From the NCBI GenBank assembly GCA_009778535.1, contig WRJP01000023.1, positions 1-16,602 on the forward strand: a stretch of DNA of 16,602 nt, written 5' to 3'. Origin of the DNA: Propionibacteriaceae bacterium. Its GTDB lineage: Bacteria; Actinomycetota; Actinomycetes; Propionibacteriales; Propionibacteriaceae. Below are positions 6,573 to 13,645 of this stretch, in pieces. The position numbers and the translations under genes were made by a program. How positions within the stretch are numbered: position 1 is the first letter of the stretch; every line of letters starts with the position of its first letter. The notes under the pieces are model-generated. The model was not told the DNA's origin and did not search any database. It was given only the letters and a program-made list of their open reading frames with translations.

Positions 6573-8315
6573 TTATTCGATTATGTGAGGATCGACCATC
6601 ACCTTTACTGGTTCGGCCTTTTTTGCTGCCCGAACCGAACTCAGCTTACGAACGGCATGTACCAGCGCCGCGCCATCAGTTGGTGGACAGCGCAGAATCG
6701 CCACGTAACTTTCAGGGTCTGGAGTTGGTATCGATCCAACAACTTCGGCGGACGCCGGAAGTTCAGAATTGTCAATGTAGGGCTTCAGTGCAGAAAAACT
6801 TCCTTCAAGCCGTATCATTTTGACCGACGGTGGCAGCTTCGCCTGAATTCGGTCTTGTAATTCCTGGGCTGCGAACCCTAGCGAATCTAGCCTCAAAAGC
6901 GCTTGCGCTGGTCGGTTGGCATGATCGCCGACGAGCAGCACCGACCCGCCTGCCTCGGCAGGTCTCACCATTGCAGCAACGCTCATCCAGCGCCGCAACG
7001 TTTCTTCTCCTACCCGTAGATCGGCGCGCCGCAGCATCGCATCTGCATCCAATATCACTGCCGCCGCATAGCCTGCTACGGCAGTTGGTTCTGCCCCAGG
7101 GGTGGAAATGACCAATGCTGGAGTGTCAGCTATTTCGCTTAGTCGATGATCGTTTGCGCTAAAAACTACCTTTACTTGGGGAAATGCCTTTCCTAATTCG
7201 CTGGCAGTCTGCCGCGAGTCAGACATGACCTGAATCAATACTGAACCTTGGGCTAGACCCACCCGAATATGTGCAAACACGTCGTGTGGAATCCGCATTT
7301 GCCGTTCGCTTGGACGTTGAATCACATTGATTATCTTCGGCGAAGCTGCCCGATTTTCGCCAGGGGTCTTTTCGATGGGAAACAGCCACTGCCGTTCTAC
7401 CAATTGCTGAATTTCGGCCGTTCTCACGTAATGGGCAAATATGAGCGCAGCGGCACATTTGTGAGCGCGCAGCGCCACGACTTCTCTGGCATGTAGATAC
7501 GGCGCTCGCAGCTCAGCGTAGGAATCGTCACCGTCGTCCCAAAGCGCTATCAGTCCCAGGTTTTTCACCGGGGTGAAGATGGCGCTTCTGGTGCCGACGA
7601 CGATGGACACGCTGCCGCGTTTAGCCGCCAAAAAACGCCGGTAACGCGCAGCTGGACCATAACTGGCAGCGATCTCTACGAATGACCCTTTCCCGAAATG
7701 GCTTGTCAGGCGTTCACAGAGCTGATCAAGGTCATGTTGATCTGGGACTATCAGCAAGGCTCCGCGCCCCGATTCAAGTGCGGACTGTGTCGCCGAAATG
7801 AAGCCGCCTATCCAGTCGCCGCTTGCTCCTGCTGTTGGAGCCAGTGTCCACGCCGCTTTAGGACTATCACCGCGTTTTATCGCTTCGATGAAAGAAGCTC
7901 CATGCGGATATTCATGCAGCGGAGCTGAAGCTAATGCCTGCAAGTGCGGTTTGGGATAGCTAGGAGGGGTAGCCTTTTCGGTGCTCATATGTCGCGGCGG
8001 TATCGCTAGCCGTATCACGTCGGCAAAACTGCCTGAATAATGATCCGCAACAGCTCGGGTGAGTTCTGCGATTTCTGGGGTGAGTACCACTTCTTCCGAG
8101 GCGACGCTATGTAGTGGTAAGAGTTGGGTTTGAGTGCTCGACGATTCCACAGCTAGCACATAACCGTCGCGTAGCTTTCCGGAGAATCTCACCCTCACGC
8201 GGATTCCAGGTCGGACGCTATCTGCTTTGTCGGCTGGAATAGCATAGTCAAAAGGGCGATCAAGGTGTGCCAGCGGCGTAACCACCGCCACCTTTGCAAT
8301 CAACCCAGTTCCCAT
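6573..8315 (-). CDS. priA: PriA-like primosomal protein N' without helicase motifs (actinobacterial type)
   Basis: PriA helps reload the replicative helicase at collapsed forks. The product is 580 aa, versus about 730 in E. coli. The N-terminal DNA-binding domain is clear (PLAHLDRPFDYAIP, 14-27), and so is the block GTRSAIFTPVKNLGLIAL (241-258). The Walker A position reads APTAGASG (159-166) with no Lys, the DEEH box reads WDDGDD (259-264), and the zinc-binding cysteine cluster is absent; only three scattered Cys are seen, at 200, 287 and in LRCPPTD near the end. Loss of these motifs is known for actinobacterial PriA, so this is lineage-typical, not decay. The ATG at 8315 lacks a clear SD; the start is chosen because the family motif begins about 10 residues later. 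The IS sits just past its 3' end. Confidence 0.9.
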   Translation of the reverse strand: MGTGLIAKVAVVTPLAHLDRPFDYAIPADKADSVRPGIRVRVRFSGKLRDGYVLAVESSSTQTQLLPLHSVASEEVVLTPEIAELTRAVADHYSGSFADVIRLAIPPRHMSTEKATPPSYPKPHLQALASAPLHEYPHGASFIEAIKRGDSPKAAWTLAPTAGASGDWIGGFISATQSALESGRGALLIVPDQHDLDQLCERLTSHFGKGSFVEIAASYGPAARYRRFLAAKRGSVSIVVGTRSAIFTPVKNLGLIALWDDGDDSYAELRAPYLHAREVVALRAHKCAAALIFAHYVRTAEIQQLVERQWLFPIEKTPGENRAASPKIINVIQRPSERQMRIPHDVFAHIRVGLAQGSVLIQVMSDSRQTASELGKAFPQVKVVFSANDHRLSEIADTPALVISTPGAEPTAVAGYAAAVILDADAMLRRADLRVGEETLRRWMSVAAMVRPAEAGGSVLLVGDHANRPAQALLRLDSLGFAAQELQDRIQAKLPPSVKMIRLEGSFSALKPYIDNSELPASAEVVGSIPTPDPESYVAILRCPPTDGAALVHAVRKLSSVRAAKKAEPVKVMVDPHIIE

Positions 8316-8373
8316 GCACTGATGCTAGCGCCTCACGCCCGTACGAGGAACGGTGAATCGAAATACCTAATGT

Positions 8374-8415
8374 GGTTGAGTGCACCAAGCCTCGCTGGTT
8401 GCTGCCGACCTCGAT
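8374..8415 (-). repeat. Degenerate REP-like element
   Basis: It begins with GGTTGAGT (8374-8381), as do the intact copies downstream, but the closing GTATCGAAA half is not preserved. Another lone half-like stretch (AATCGAAATACC) lies at about 8355-8366. Both sit in the 416-bp gap between priA and the BACON operon. Confidence 0.4.
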
Positions 8416-8451
8416 GATTGAGTTTCGGCCACAGGCCAACGTATCGAAATT
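8416..8451 (-). repeat. REP-like palindromic element, copy 1
   Basis: The 36-bp unit opens with GATTGAGT, has a central GGCC-ACA-GGCC stem (8427-8437) and closes with GTATCGAAAT. It is the most divergent of the full-length copies. Orientation is called minus because the reverse complement starts with the TTTCGATAC half used to define the family. Confidence 0.6.
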
Positions 8452-8459
8452 GCGAAGCA

Positions 8460-8495
8460 GGTTGAGTAGGAACCTCTGGTTCCGTATCGAAATCC
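8460..8495 (-). repeat. REP-like palindromic element, copy 2
   Basis: A 36-bp unit: GGTTGAGT at the left, a GGAACC-TCT-GGTTCC hairpin (8469-8483), then GTATCGAAATCC. The ends are the same as in the gmk-rpoZ copies, while the hairpin bases differ completely but still pair. Confidence 0.7.
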
Positions 8496-8550
8496 TGTGT
8501 ATCGCCACCCAGGGTTTACACGATTCCCATACCTAGCGATTTCCAACTAC

Positions 8551-8566
8551 TACGTAAAATTACGTA
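8551..8566. promoter_or_regulatory. Perfect 7-2-7 inverted repeat upstream of the BACON operon (operator candidate)
   Basis: TACGTAA, AA, TTACGTA is a perfect palindrome with a two-base centre. It is about 100 bp upstream of the candidate -35 element of the BACON operon. Size and symmetry suit a dimeric regulator site. No matching regulator gene is in the window. Confidence 0.35.
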
Positions 8567-8662
8567 TACATCTCGATACTCCTACTATCCATAACGCCTT
8601 ATCACAAGCACATTCCACCTACTCCACTCGAGCAACATCTCAGAATTGAGCTACTCAGCAGT

Positions 8663-8690
8663 TTGGAATTAGCTGAATTTTCACTAAAAT
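8663..8690 (+). promoter_or_regulatory. Candidate promoter of the BACON operon
   Basis: TTGGAA (8663-8668, 4/6 match to TTGACA) and TAAAAT (8685-8690, 5/6 match to TATAAT) are separated by 16 bp. Predicted transcription would begin near 8697, leaving a leader of about 35 nt before the GTG at 8732. Confidence 0.5.
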
Positions 8691-8731
8691 TTTCTCAGCA
8701 AATGACTAGCGTAGAAAGGAAACGCACAACA

Positions 8732-10180
8732 GTGAGTAAGAAACTGAAAAATCTAGTTGCACTTGCAATTGCCTTATCCTTTGGATTCGGCCTTCTATCC
8801 CAACCCGCAACAGCGCATGCTGCCACGTTGTCTGTGTCACCTACCTCATTGACTCTTAATTACCTAGGTCAACCGAAGCCTGTAAAGGTAACTTCAGACT
8901 CCTCTTGGACAGCAACCAGCAACACAAGTTGGTTGAAAGTTTCGTCTGCCAAAGGAACAAAGAACTCAACTTTGTCAATTAGTGCATCAAAGAATCCTAA
9001 TGCAACTGATAGAAAAGGAACGATCACTGTCAAGACTTCAACTCTGTTTGGGCCTTCCAAGAAAATCACAGTGACGCAGAGAGGGCAGGCGACTTTATCT
9101 GTATCAGCCACGTCTTGGACTCCCAGTTATGCCACGCAGTCAAAAAAAATATCTGTCTCGTCAAACACTTCCTGGACAGTAAGCAGTAACTCAACTAGTT
9201 GGTTGACAGTTTCACCTGCAAATGGGCGCCTGTTAGGTGGTTTTACAATCTACGTCAAAACGAATCTTTTCCTTGATAAACAAAGAAGCGGAAAAATTAC
9301 AGTTAAAGCTGGGAATGTAACAAAAACAATTGCCGTAAATCAAAAGCCTGTTTTCTCGTTGGAGTTGTCTGCTTCTGTTTGGAGTCCTAGCTACTCAGCG
9401 CAGTCAAAGAATTTTACTATAAAATCAGATGCTTCTTGGACGGCATCAAGTAACTCCACAAGCTGGTTGACTGTTACACCTGCCAAAGGTACCAAAAACG
9501 GAACTATTACAATCAAAGTCAAGGAGAACACTTCAACAACTAAATCAAGAAGTGGGAAGATCACTGTCAAAGTTGGAACGGTAGTGAAGACAATCAATGT
9601 GGTACAGCAAAAAAGTATCATATATGGATCGAGTAACTCCAATATTGTAAAAGATGCTAGTAAATGTGATAGCTGGGGAAAGTCTGCTAACGGGGTAAGA
9701 GTTTGCGCAGTAGAACATGGTGACTACAAAAAGCAACCAACAGGATACAACGCTAACTTCCTAGTGTACAAAGACAAAAAGCTATTAGCAGTCTTCACAA
9801 AGGCTAGCACATTGCCAGATAACTCTAAGAGCACACGTGGAAATGAAGGCAAGTATCCAGCAGTAGTCAAAGACGGCGAATACTCCTTGAAGCATGCAGG
9901 GTCAAACCGTGGTGGTAGCACCCCCGGCCCATGGTACAAAGTTGGTATGCCCAATGACGTGTCGGCAGTCCGCTGGAATGGAAGCAAATGGATTTCGAAA
10001 TCCTCGGAGTATGGAATGATCGAGCTTCATTCCAGTGGCACGAAAAGTTCAAATAGCACCTGGTCAACAGGATGCTTCAATGTTCACAAGGATTACATAA
10101 ACGACTTTTACAATAAAGTTGGAAATACTAAATCTGGAAAGATAAAGGTAATTCGTGACATAACACCAAAAGCAAGTTAA
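8732..10180 (+). CDS. Secreted BACON-repeat protein with C-terminal YkuD-like (W-S-T-G-C) domain
   Basis: The GTG at 8732 gives 482 aa; GAAAGGA lies 11 bases upstream, and the paralog next door starts at the equivalent codon. Residues 1-30 form a Sec signal peptide (KKLKN, hydrophobic core, cut after A-H-A). Three BACON-like beta-sandwich repeats follow at about 31-119, 120-205 and 209-293, each with SSWT...WL.V near the start and KITV(T/N)Q-type ends. The last ~185 residues contain DGEY, then H433 (E-L-H-S-S-G) and W-S-T-G-C with Cys448. That His plus (S)-x-G-C arrangement is like YkuD-type L,D-transpeptidases, but the HGC triplet is TGC and the spacing is shorter, so the domain may be a divergent relative. 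Base composition is clearly AT-richer than the neighbouring housekeeping genes. Peptidoglycan processing or cell-surface activity is inference. Confidence 0.75.
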   Translation: MSKKLKNLVALAIALSFGFGLLSQPATAHAATLSVSPTSLTLNYLGQPKPVKVTSDSSWTATSNTSWLKVSSAKGTKNSTLSISASKNPNATDRKGTITVKTSTLFGPSKKITVTQRGQATLSVSATSWTPSYATQSKKISVSSNTSWTVSSNSTSWLTVSPANGRLLGGFTIYVKTNLFLDKQRSGKITVKAGNVTKTIAVNQKPVFSLELSASVWSPSYSAQSKNFTIKSDASWTASSNSTSWLTVTPAKGTKNGTITIKVKENTSTTKSRSGKITVKVGTVVKTINVVQQKSIIYGSSNSNIVKDASKCDSWGKSANGVRVCAVEHGDYKKQPTGYNANFLVYKDKKLLAVFTKASTLPDNSKSTRGNEGKYPAVVKDGEYSLKHAGSNRGGSTPGPWYKVGMPNDVSAVRWNGSKWISKSSEYGMIELHSSGTKSSNSTWSTGCFNVHKDYINDFYNKVGNTKSGKIKVIRDITPKAS

Positions 10181-10222
10181 TACTTATTGGATATTATATT
10201 TACAAAGAACGGAAACATAAAA

Positions 10223-11698
10223 ATGAGTAATAAACTGAAAAAACTAGTTACGCTTGCAATTGCCTTATCTTTTGGATTTGGCCTTCTATCCCAGCCCTCA
10301 ACAGCACATGCTGCTACATTGACAGTGTCACCACAGACTTGGAATCCCTCTTACCTGGTGTCATCGAGGATTATTAATGTTTCCTCAGACTCTTCGTGGA
10401 AGGCAACAAGCAGCACAAAATGGTTGAAACTTGTTGATCAGAGTACAAAGAAAGTAGGAAATTCTGCTACGGGGAAAAAGAAGGGGTCCTTTTCTATTAA
10501 AGCAGACAAGAATCCAAATGCAACTCTAAGAATTGGAACCATCACAGTAAAAACAACAAATTTGTTTTTCCCACAAACCAAAAAAATCACAGTAACTCAA
10601 TCTGGGCATGCCACGTTGACAGTTTCACCTACCACCTGGAAACCCAGTGCAGTAGCTGATCAGAAAACAGCGAAGGTAACTTCGAACACTTCCTGGACAG
10701 CAACCAGCAACACAACCTGGCTAAAATTTGTAGACAATAATACGAAGAAAGATGCCGCTTATGCAAAAGGAACAAAAAACGGCAGTTTTACAATCAAAGC
10801 CACAACAAATACTACAACAGTAAAGAGAAGTGGGAAGATTACTGTAACAGCAGGAAATGCAACTCAGACAATCACTGTTACTCAGGCAAGATTCACTTTA
10901 GCTGTTAGTTCTACTAATAGCAATCCGAATACAAACAATACATTTGGCACGACGAAAGATAAGTACAATTTCAAAGCCAAAACCAACATTTCAGTTTCTA
11001 AAGTCACGCTCACCGTCAATGGGAATTCTAAGGCATACAGCATGAAAGCTAGTTCTGATAAGAAAACTTGGACATTGAATGAAATCACTCTTCCATTGGG
11101 AAATCGGACTATCACTATCAAGGCATACCCTTCCACTGCAAATGCAGCAGTTACCGACACAGTAAAGGTGAATGTTCATTACGGCAACGCCAAGAAACAA
11201 GTCGTTTACTCTCAAACCGATCCGCGTTGGAGTAGCCTGCCTTACGGCGGTAGATGCAAGTACCCAGATACGATCGGAGGAGGAGGTTGCGGAGTTGCAG
11301 CGATGGCAATGATAATAACCTATATGACTAAAAAAGAAGTCACCCCAAAGAATGTAGGCGAGTGGGCAGAAAAGAACAACTATTATGCATGTGGCAAAGG
11401 CTCAGATCACGCTATGTCAAACGCTGCTGCTAAGAAATGGGGTCTCAAAGTTGACAATATTGTTAATTCCCAATCTGCAATAGAGAAAGCACTCAAAAAT
11501 AACCGCATGGTTTGGGTTTGTGGTTCTGGAAAGGCTCCTTTCACTTCTAATGGTCATTGCATTGCTATTCGTGGCATTACCTCTAATGGTAACTGGCTAG
11601 TTTTTGATTCCGCGAATAAAATGCAAGTCGATGAAAGCTATAAGCCAAATCAGATATATCCCTACATTACAGGTACTCCTAGATCTATCTACAAGTAA
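10223..11698 (+). CDS. Secreted BACON-repeat protein with C-terminal C39-like cysteine peptidase domain
   Basis: The ATG at 10223 gives 491 aa; a weak GGA precedes it, and the signal peptide (1-30, A-H-A cut) is almost the same as upstream. Two BACON-like repeats lie at about 31-127 and 130-221. A different beta-rich Ig-like region follows at about 224-319 (KVTLTVNG, RTITIKAYPS). From about 326 there is a Peptidase_C39_2-like papain fold: Y-S-Q-T-D-P-R-W, then GGGGCGVAAMAM with Cys356, NGHCIAI with His445 and VFDSAN with Asp462, a plausible Cys-His-Asp set. No ABC exporter is nearby, so this is not the classic bacteriocin-leader peptidase. The gene is 42 bp after its partner, AT-rich likewise, and ends at a strong terminator. 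A secreted cell-wall or protein hydrolase is the best guess. Confidence 0.78.
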   Translation: MSNKLKKLVTLAIALSFGFGLLSQPSTAHAATLTVSPQTWNPSYLVSSRIINVSSDSSWKATSSTKWLKLVDQSTKKVGNSATGKKKGSFSIKADKNPNATLRIGTITVKTTNLFFPQTKKITVTQSGHATLTVSPTTWKPSAVADQKTAKVTSNTSWTATSNTTWLKFVDNNTKKDAAYAKGTKNGSFTIKATTNTTTVKRSGKITVTAGNATQTITVTQARFTLAVSSTNSNPNTNNTFGTTKDKYNFKAKTNISVSKVTLTVNGNSKAYSMKASSDKKTWTLNEITLPLGNRTITIKAYPSTANAAVTDTVKVNVHYGNAKKQVVYSQTDPRWSSLPYGGRCKYPDTIGGGGCGVAAMAMIITYMTKKEVTPKNVGEWAEKNNYYACGKGSDHAMSNAAAKKWGLKVDNIVNSQSAIEKALKNNRMVWVCGSGKAPFTSNGHCIAIRGITSNGNWLVFDSANKMQVDESYKPNQIYPYITGTPRSIYK

Positions 11699-11714
11699 CT
11701 GTAGCGAAAAAGTG

Positions 11715-11754
11715 TCTGTGCGGGGCTCGATAACGAGCCTCACACAGATTTTTT
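11715..11754. terminator. Intrinsic terminator, probably bidirectional
   Basis: TCTGTG (11715-11720) pairs with CACAGA (11743-11748), and GGCTCG pairs with CGAGCC around an ATAA loop, with CGG and TCA forming an internal mismatch. T6 follows on the plus strand. On the minus strand the same hairpin is followed after three bases by T5, so it can end both the BACON operon and the coaBC transcript. Confidence 0.85.
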
Positions 11755-11802
11755 CCAAAACATGAATTCATTTCCAATTAGACTGTTGATGTGAAAAAGG
11801 AA

Positions 11803-13020
11803 TCAGCGAAAAGGTAGTTGGAGTGCATTCAAGATGGCGTGGGCAACTAAGTCTTTGCTGCCCTGAGCTGGAATAGGTTCGCGCTGCGTCGTGTCGATGA
11901 TCAGGACATCGTTCTCATCGGTGCCAAAAACTGAGCCGCCGGAGACGTTGTTCAATACCAACGCAGAACAGCCCTTTTTAGCTAACTTGTTACGTCCTAA
12001 CTCCAGCAACTCGGCTTGACTGTTGGCAGTTTCGGCAGCAAAACCCACTACGATCTGAGTGCTAGGAGCCCCAGCCGAATATGTCGCCAGCACGTCGGTA
12101 GTCTGTTTCAATTCCAGGCTCAGTCCAGCGCCGGTATCCTTTTTGATCTTGGAATCGTTTGGGGCAACAGGGGTGAAATCAGCTGGCGCGGCAGCCATGA
12201 TAACAACATCAGCGTCCGTGCAGCATGCAAACATCGCATCGGCTAGGTCTTGAGTCGACACCACAGAGATGATGTCCACCCCCGCAGGAGCCCGGAGACT
12301 CACGTTCGCTGCAACCACTTGAACTTGCGCCCCACGTTGACGTGCCGCTCTAGCTAGGGCGTAACCCATCTTTCCGGACGACGCATTTGAGATGTAACGC
12401 ACCGGATCGAGAGCTTCCCGCGTCCCACCAGCGTTCACAACGACCTTGTATCCGCTCAGGTCTTGTTCGACTAGCCGCTTGACCATCTCCGGCGACTCCA
12501 AGACACTGACGGCAAATTCCGCAATCTCGTCTGGTTCTGGCATCCTTCCTGCCCCAGAATCGGCACCAGTAAGCCGACCAGCCGCAGGTTCCATGACGAC
12601 ATATCCCCTAGCGCGTAAAGTTCTCACATTCGCCACAGTCGCCGGATTTTGCCACATTTGGGTGTGCATAGCAGGCACAAAGACCACCGGACAGGTGGCG
12701 GTCAGCAACACATTCGTCAGTAAATCGTCTGCAAGTCCAGCAGTAGCCTTCGCTAAGAAATCAGCAGTAGCTGGCGCAATGACCACCAAATCTGCATCCT
12801 GGCCAAGCTGGACATGCGGCACTTCCCACGATGAACCCCAAACCTCAGTAGCTACTTCGTGACCAGATAGCGCTTCCCACGTAGTCTTACCCACGAAATT
12901 CAGCGCGTTCACAGTGGGTACGACATTCACCTGGTGACCGGCTTCAACCAATGTCCGCAGCAAATAGCAGGACTTATATGCGGCTATCCCGCCGGTTACC
13001 CCCAGAACTATCCGGCTCAT
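11803..13020 (-). CDS. coaBC: Bifunctional phosphopantothenoylcysteine decarboxylase/synthetase
   Basis: The enzyme carries out two consecutive steps of coenzyme A synthesis: joining phosphopantothenate to cysteine (CoaB), then decarboxylating it with FMN (CoaC). The 405-aa product has CoaC first: GVTGGIAAYKS (7-17), catalytic-type His69 in V-P-H-V-Q-L-G, PAMH at 116-119 and GRLTGADSGAGRMPEP (148-163). The CoaB half starts near 188, with NAGGTREALDPVRYI (196-210), SSGKMGYALA (214-223), AAAPADFTP and the Lys pair in KIKK (291-294), plus VGFAAET. PAMH and the Cys-less loop before GRMPEP differ from E. coli but are, as far as I recall, usual in actinobacteria. It begins 12 bp after the rpoZ stop, so it is surely co-transcribed. 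Confidence 0.96.
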   Translation of the reverse strand: MSRIVLGVTGGIAAYKSCYLLRTLVEAGHQVNVVPTVNALNFVGKTTWEALSGHEVATEVWGSSWEVPHVQLGQDADLVVIAPATADFLAKATAGLADDLLTNVLLTATCPVVFVPAMHTQMWQNPATVANVRTLRARGYVVMEPAAGRLTGADSGAGRMPEPDEIAEFAVSVLESPEMVKRLVEQDLSGYKVVVNAGGTREALDPVRYISNASSGKMGYALARAARQRGAQVQVVAANVSLRAPAGVDIISVVSTQDLADAMFACCTDADVVIMAAAPADFTPVAPNDSKIKKDTGAGLSLELKQTTDVLATYSAGAPSTQIVVGFAAETANSQAELLELGRNKLAKKGCSALVLNNVSGGSVFGTDENDVLIIDTTQREPIPAQGSKDLVAHAILNALQLPFR

Positions 13021-13032
13021 CGCAGCCGCTAC

Positions 13033-13362
13033 TTACAGATCGTCGTCGAAAAGCGGTCCGAAATCGGTGTCAGACACAGCTTCTTCAGCAGCCGCCGCTT
13101 CTGCCGCCGGATCGTATTCTTTGCACTCCAAGACCCCTTGCTCTATCTCTCGCAATGCGATTGACAGCGGCTTTTCCTGGATGCCAATTTCCACGAGCGG
13201 CCCGACGTTTTCCAAAAGACCTTCCCCCAACTGCGAATAGTAAGCGTTGATCTGACGAGTGCGCTTTGCAGCGAAAAGTACCAAGCGGTACTTGGAATCT
13301 ACCTTGTCAAGCAAGTCGTCGATGGGCGGATTGGTGATTCCTTCAGGAGTTTGAATGCTCAA
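13033..13362 (-). CDS. rpoZ: RNA polymerase omega subunit
   Basis: Omega stabilises the beta' subunit and assists assembly of RNA polymerase. From the TTG at 13362 the protein is 109 aa and starts S-I-Q-T-P-E-G-I-T-N-P-P-I-D, exactly where actinobacterial omega proteins start. The hallmark A-A-K-R-T-R-Q-I-N-A-Y-Y-S-Q-L-G block and EKPLSIALREI follow. The C-terminal tail is Ala/Glu/Asp-rich (AAEAAAAEEA, ending FDDDL). An upstream in-frame ATG at 13470 would add 36 residues unlike the family, so the TTG is chosen; GAGAAAG lies about 7 bases upstream of it. The rare start may limit its translation. Confidence 0.92.
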   Translation of the reverse strand: MSIQTPEGITNPPIDDLLDKVDSKYRLVLFAAKRTRQINAYYSQLGEGLLENVGPLVEIGIQEKPLSIALREIEQGVLECKEYDPAAEAAAAEEAVSDTDFGPLFDDDL

Positions 13363-13434
13363 GCTAATACTTTCTCGAAAAGTGGTGAAACCTCTAAGAC
13401 CTACCAATGTTACCAATTCGGCTCCGGTCTGTCG

Positions 13435-13461
13435 ATTGTAGGCAAACCTGGTGTTTGTCAA
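13435..13461 (-). promoter_or_regulatory. Candidate rpoZ-coaBC promoter
   Basis: On the minus strand TTGACA (13456-13461, full consensus) and TACAAT (13435-13440, 5/6) are separated by 15 bp, which is shorter than the usual 17. Transcription would start near 13428, about 66 nt before the rpoZ TTG. It lies between the REP-like elements and rpoZ, so rpoZ-coaBC may be expressed independently of gmk. Confidence 0.45.
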
Positions 13462-13518
13462 TCTAGTCATCCAGAACTCGAATGCTGCGACGTTGCGACC
13501 GCGCGCAGCGCAGGCTCC

Positions 13519-13529
13519 GTATCGAAATC
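13519..13529 (-). repeat. Half REP-like element
   Basis: GTATCGAAATC matches the closing half of the family, preceded by a GCGC-GCA-GCGC stretch (13501-13511) but without a GGTTGAGT half. It may be a decayed copy. Confidence 0.4.
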
Positions 13530-13563
13530 ACATGTGAAGGCAGAGGCTAATGCCATTACCCTT

Positions 13564-13600
13564 GGTTTCGATACACCGATCTTAGGATCGGCACTCAACC
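13564..13600 (+). repeat. REP-like palindromic element, copy 3
   Basis: It opens with GGTTTCGATAC, has a CCGATC-TTAG-GATCGG hairpin, and closes with CACTCAACC. It lies in direct orientation to copy 4, nine bases away. Confidence 0.75.
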
Positions 13601-13609
13601 CGCGTGCGC

Positions 13610-13645
13610 GGTTTCGATACGCCAGCATTCTGCTGGCACTCAACC
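13610..13645 (+). repeat. REP-like palindromic element, copy 4, overlapping the gmk stop codon
   Basis: GGTTTCGATAC, a GCCAGC-ATTCT-GCTGGC hairpin, then CACTCAACC. On the minus strand its GGTTGAGT end (13645-13638) contains the TGA (13642-13640) that ends gmk. The hairpin lies directly downstream of that stop and could protect or end the gmk transcript. Confidence 0.75.

Noticed and set aside
6573..8315. priA as a degraded pseudogene because Walker A, DEEH and zinc cysteines are missing
   Set aside because: The reading frame is intact over 580 codons, and loss of these motifs is a known property of actinobacterial PriA proteins.
10223..11698. C39 domain as a bacteriocin-processing ABC transporter peptidase
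   Set aside because: The protein has a Sec signal peptide and BACON repeats, no ABC or transmembrane domains follow, and no bacteriocin precursor with a double-glycine leader is seen nearby.
13564..13645. Two direct repeats with unique middles, resembling a mini CRISPR array
   Set aside because: Constant parts are at both ends of each unit and the middle is a hairpin, the units are only nine bases apart, and there are no cas genes. REP-like elements explain it better.
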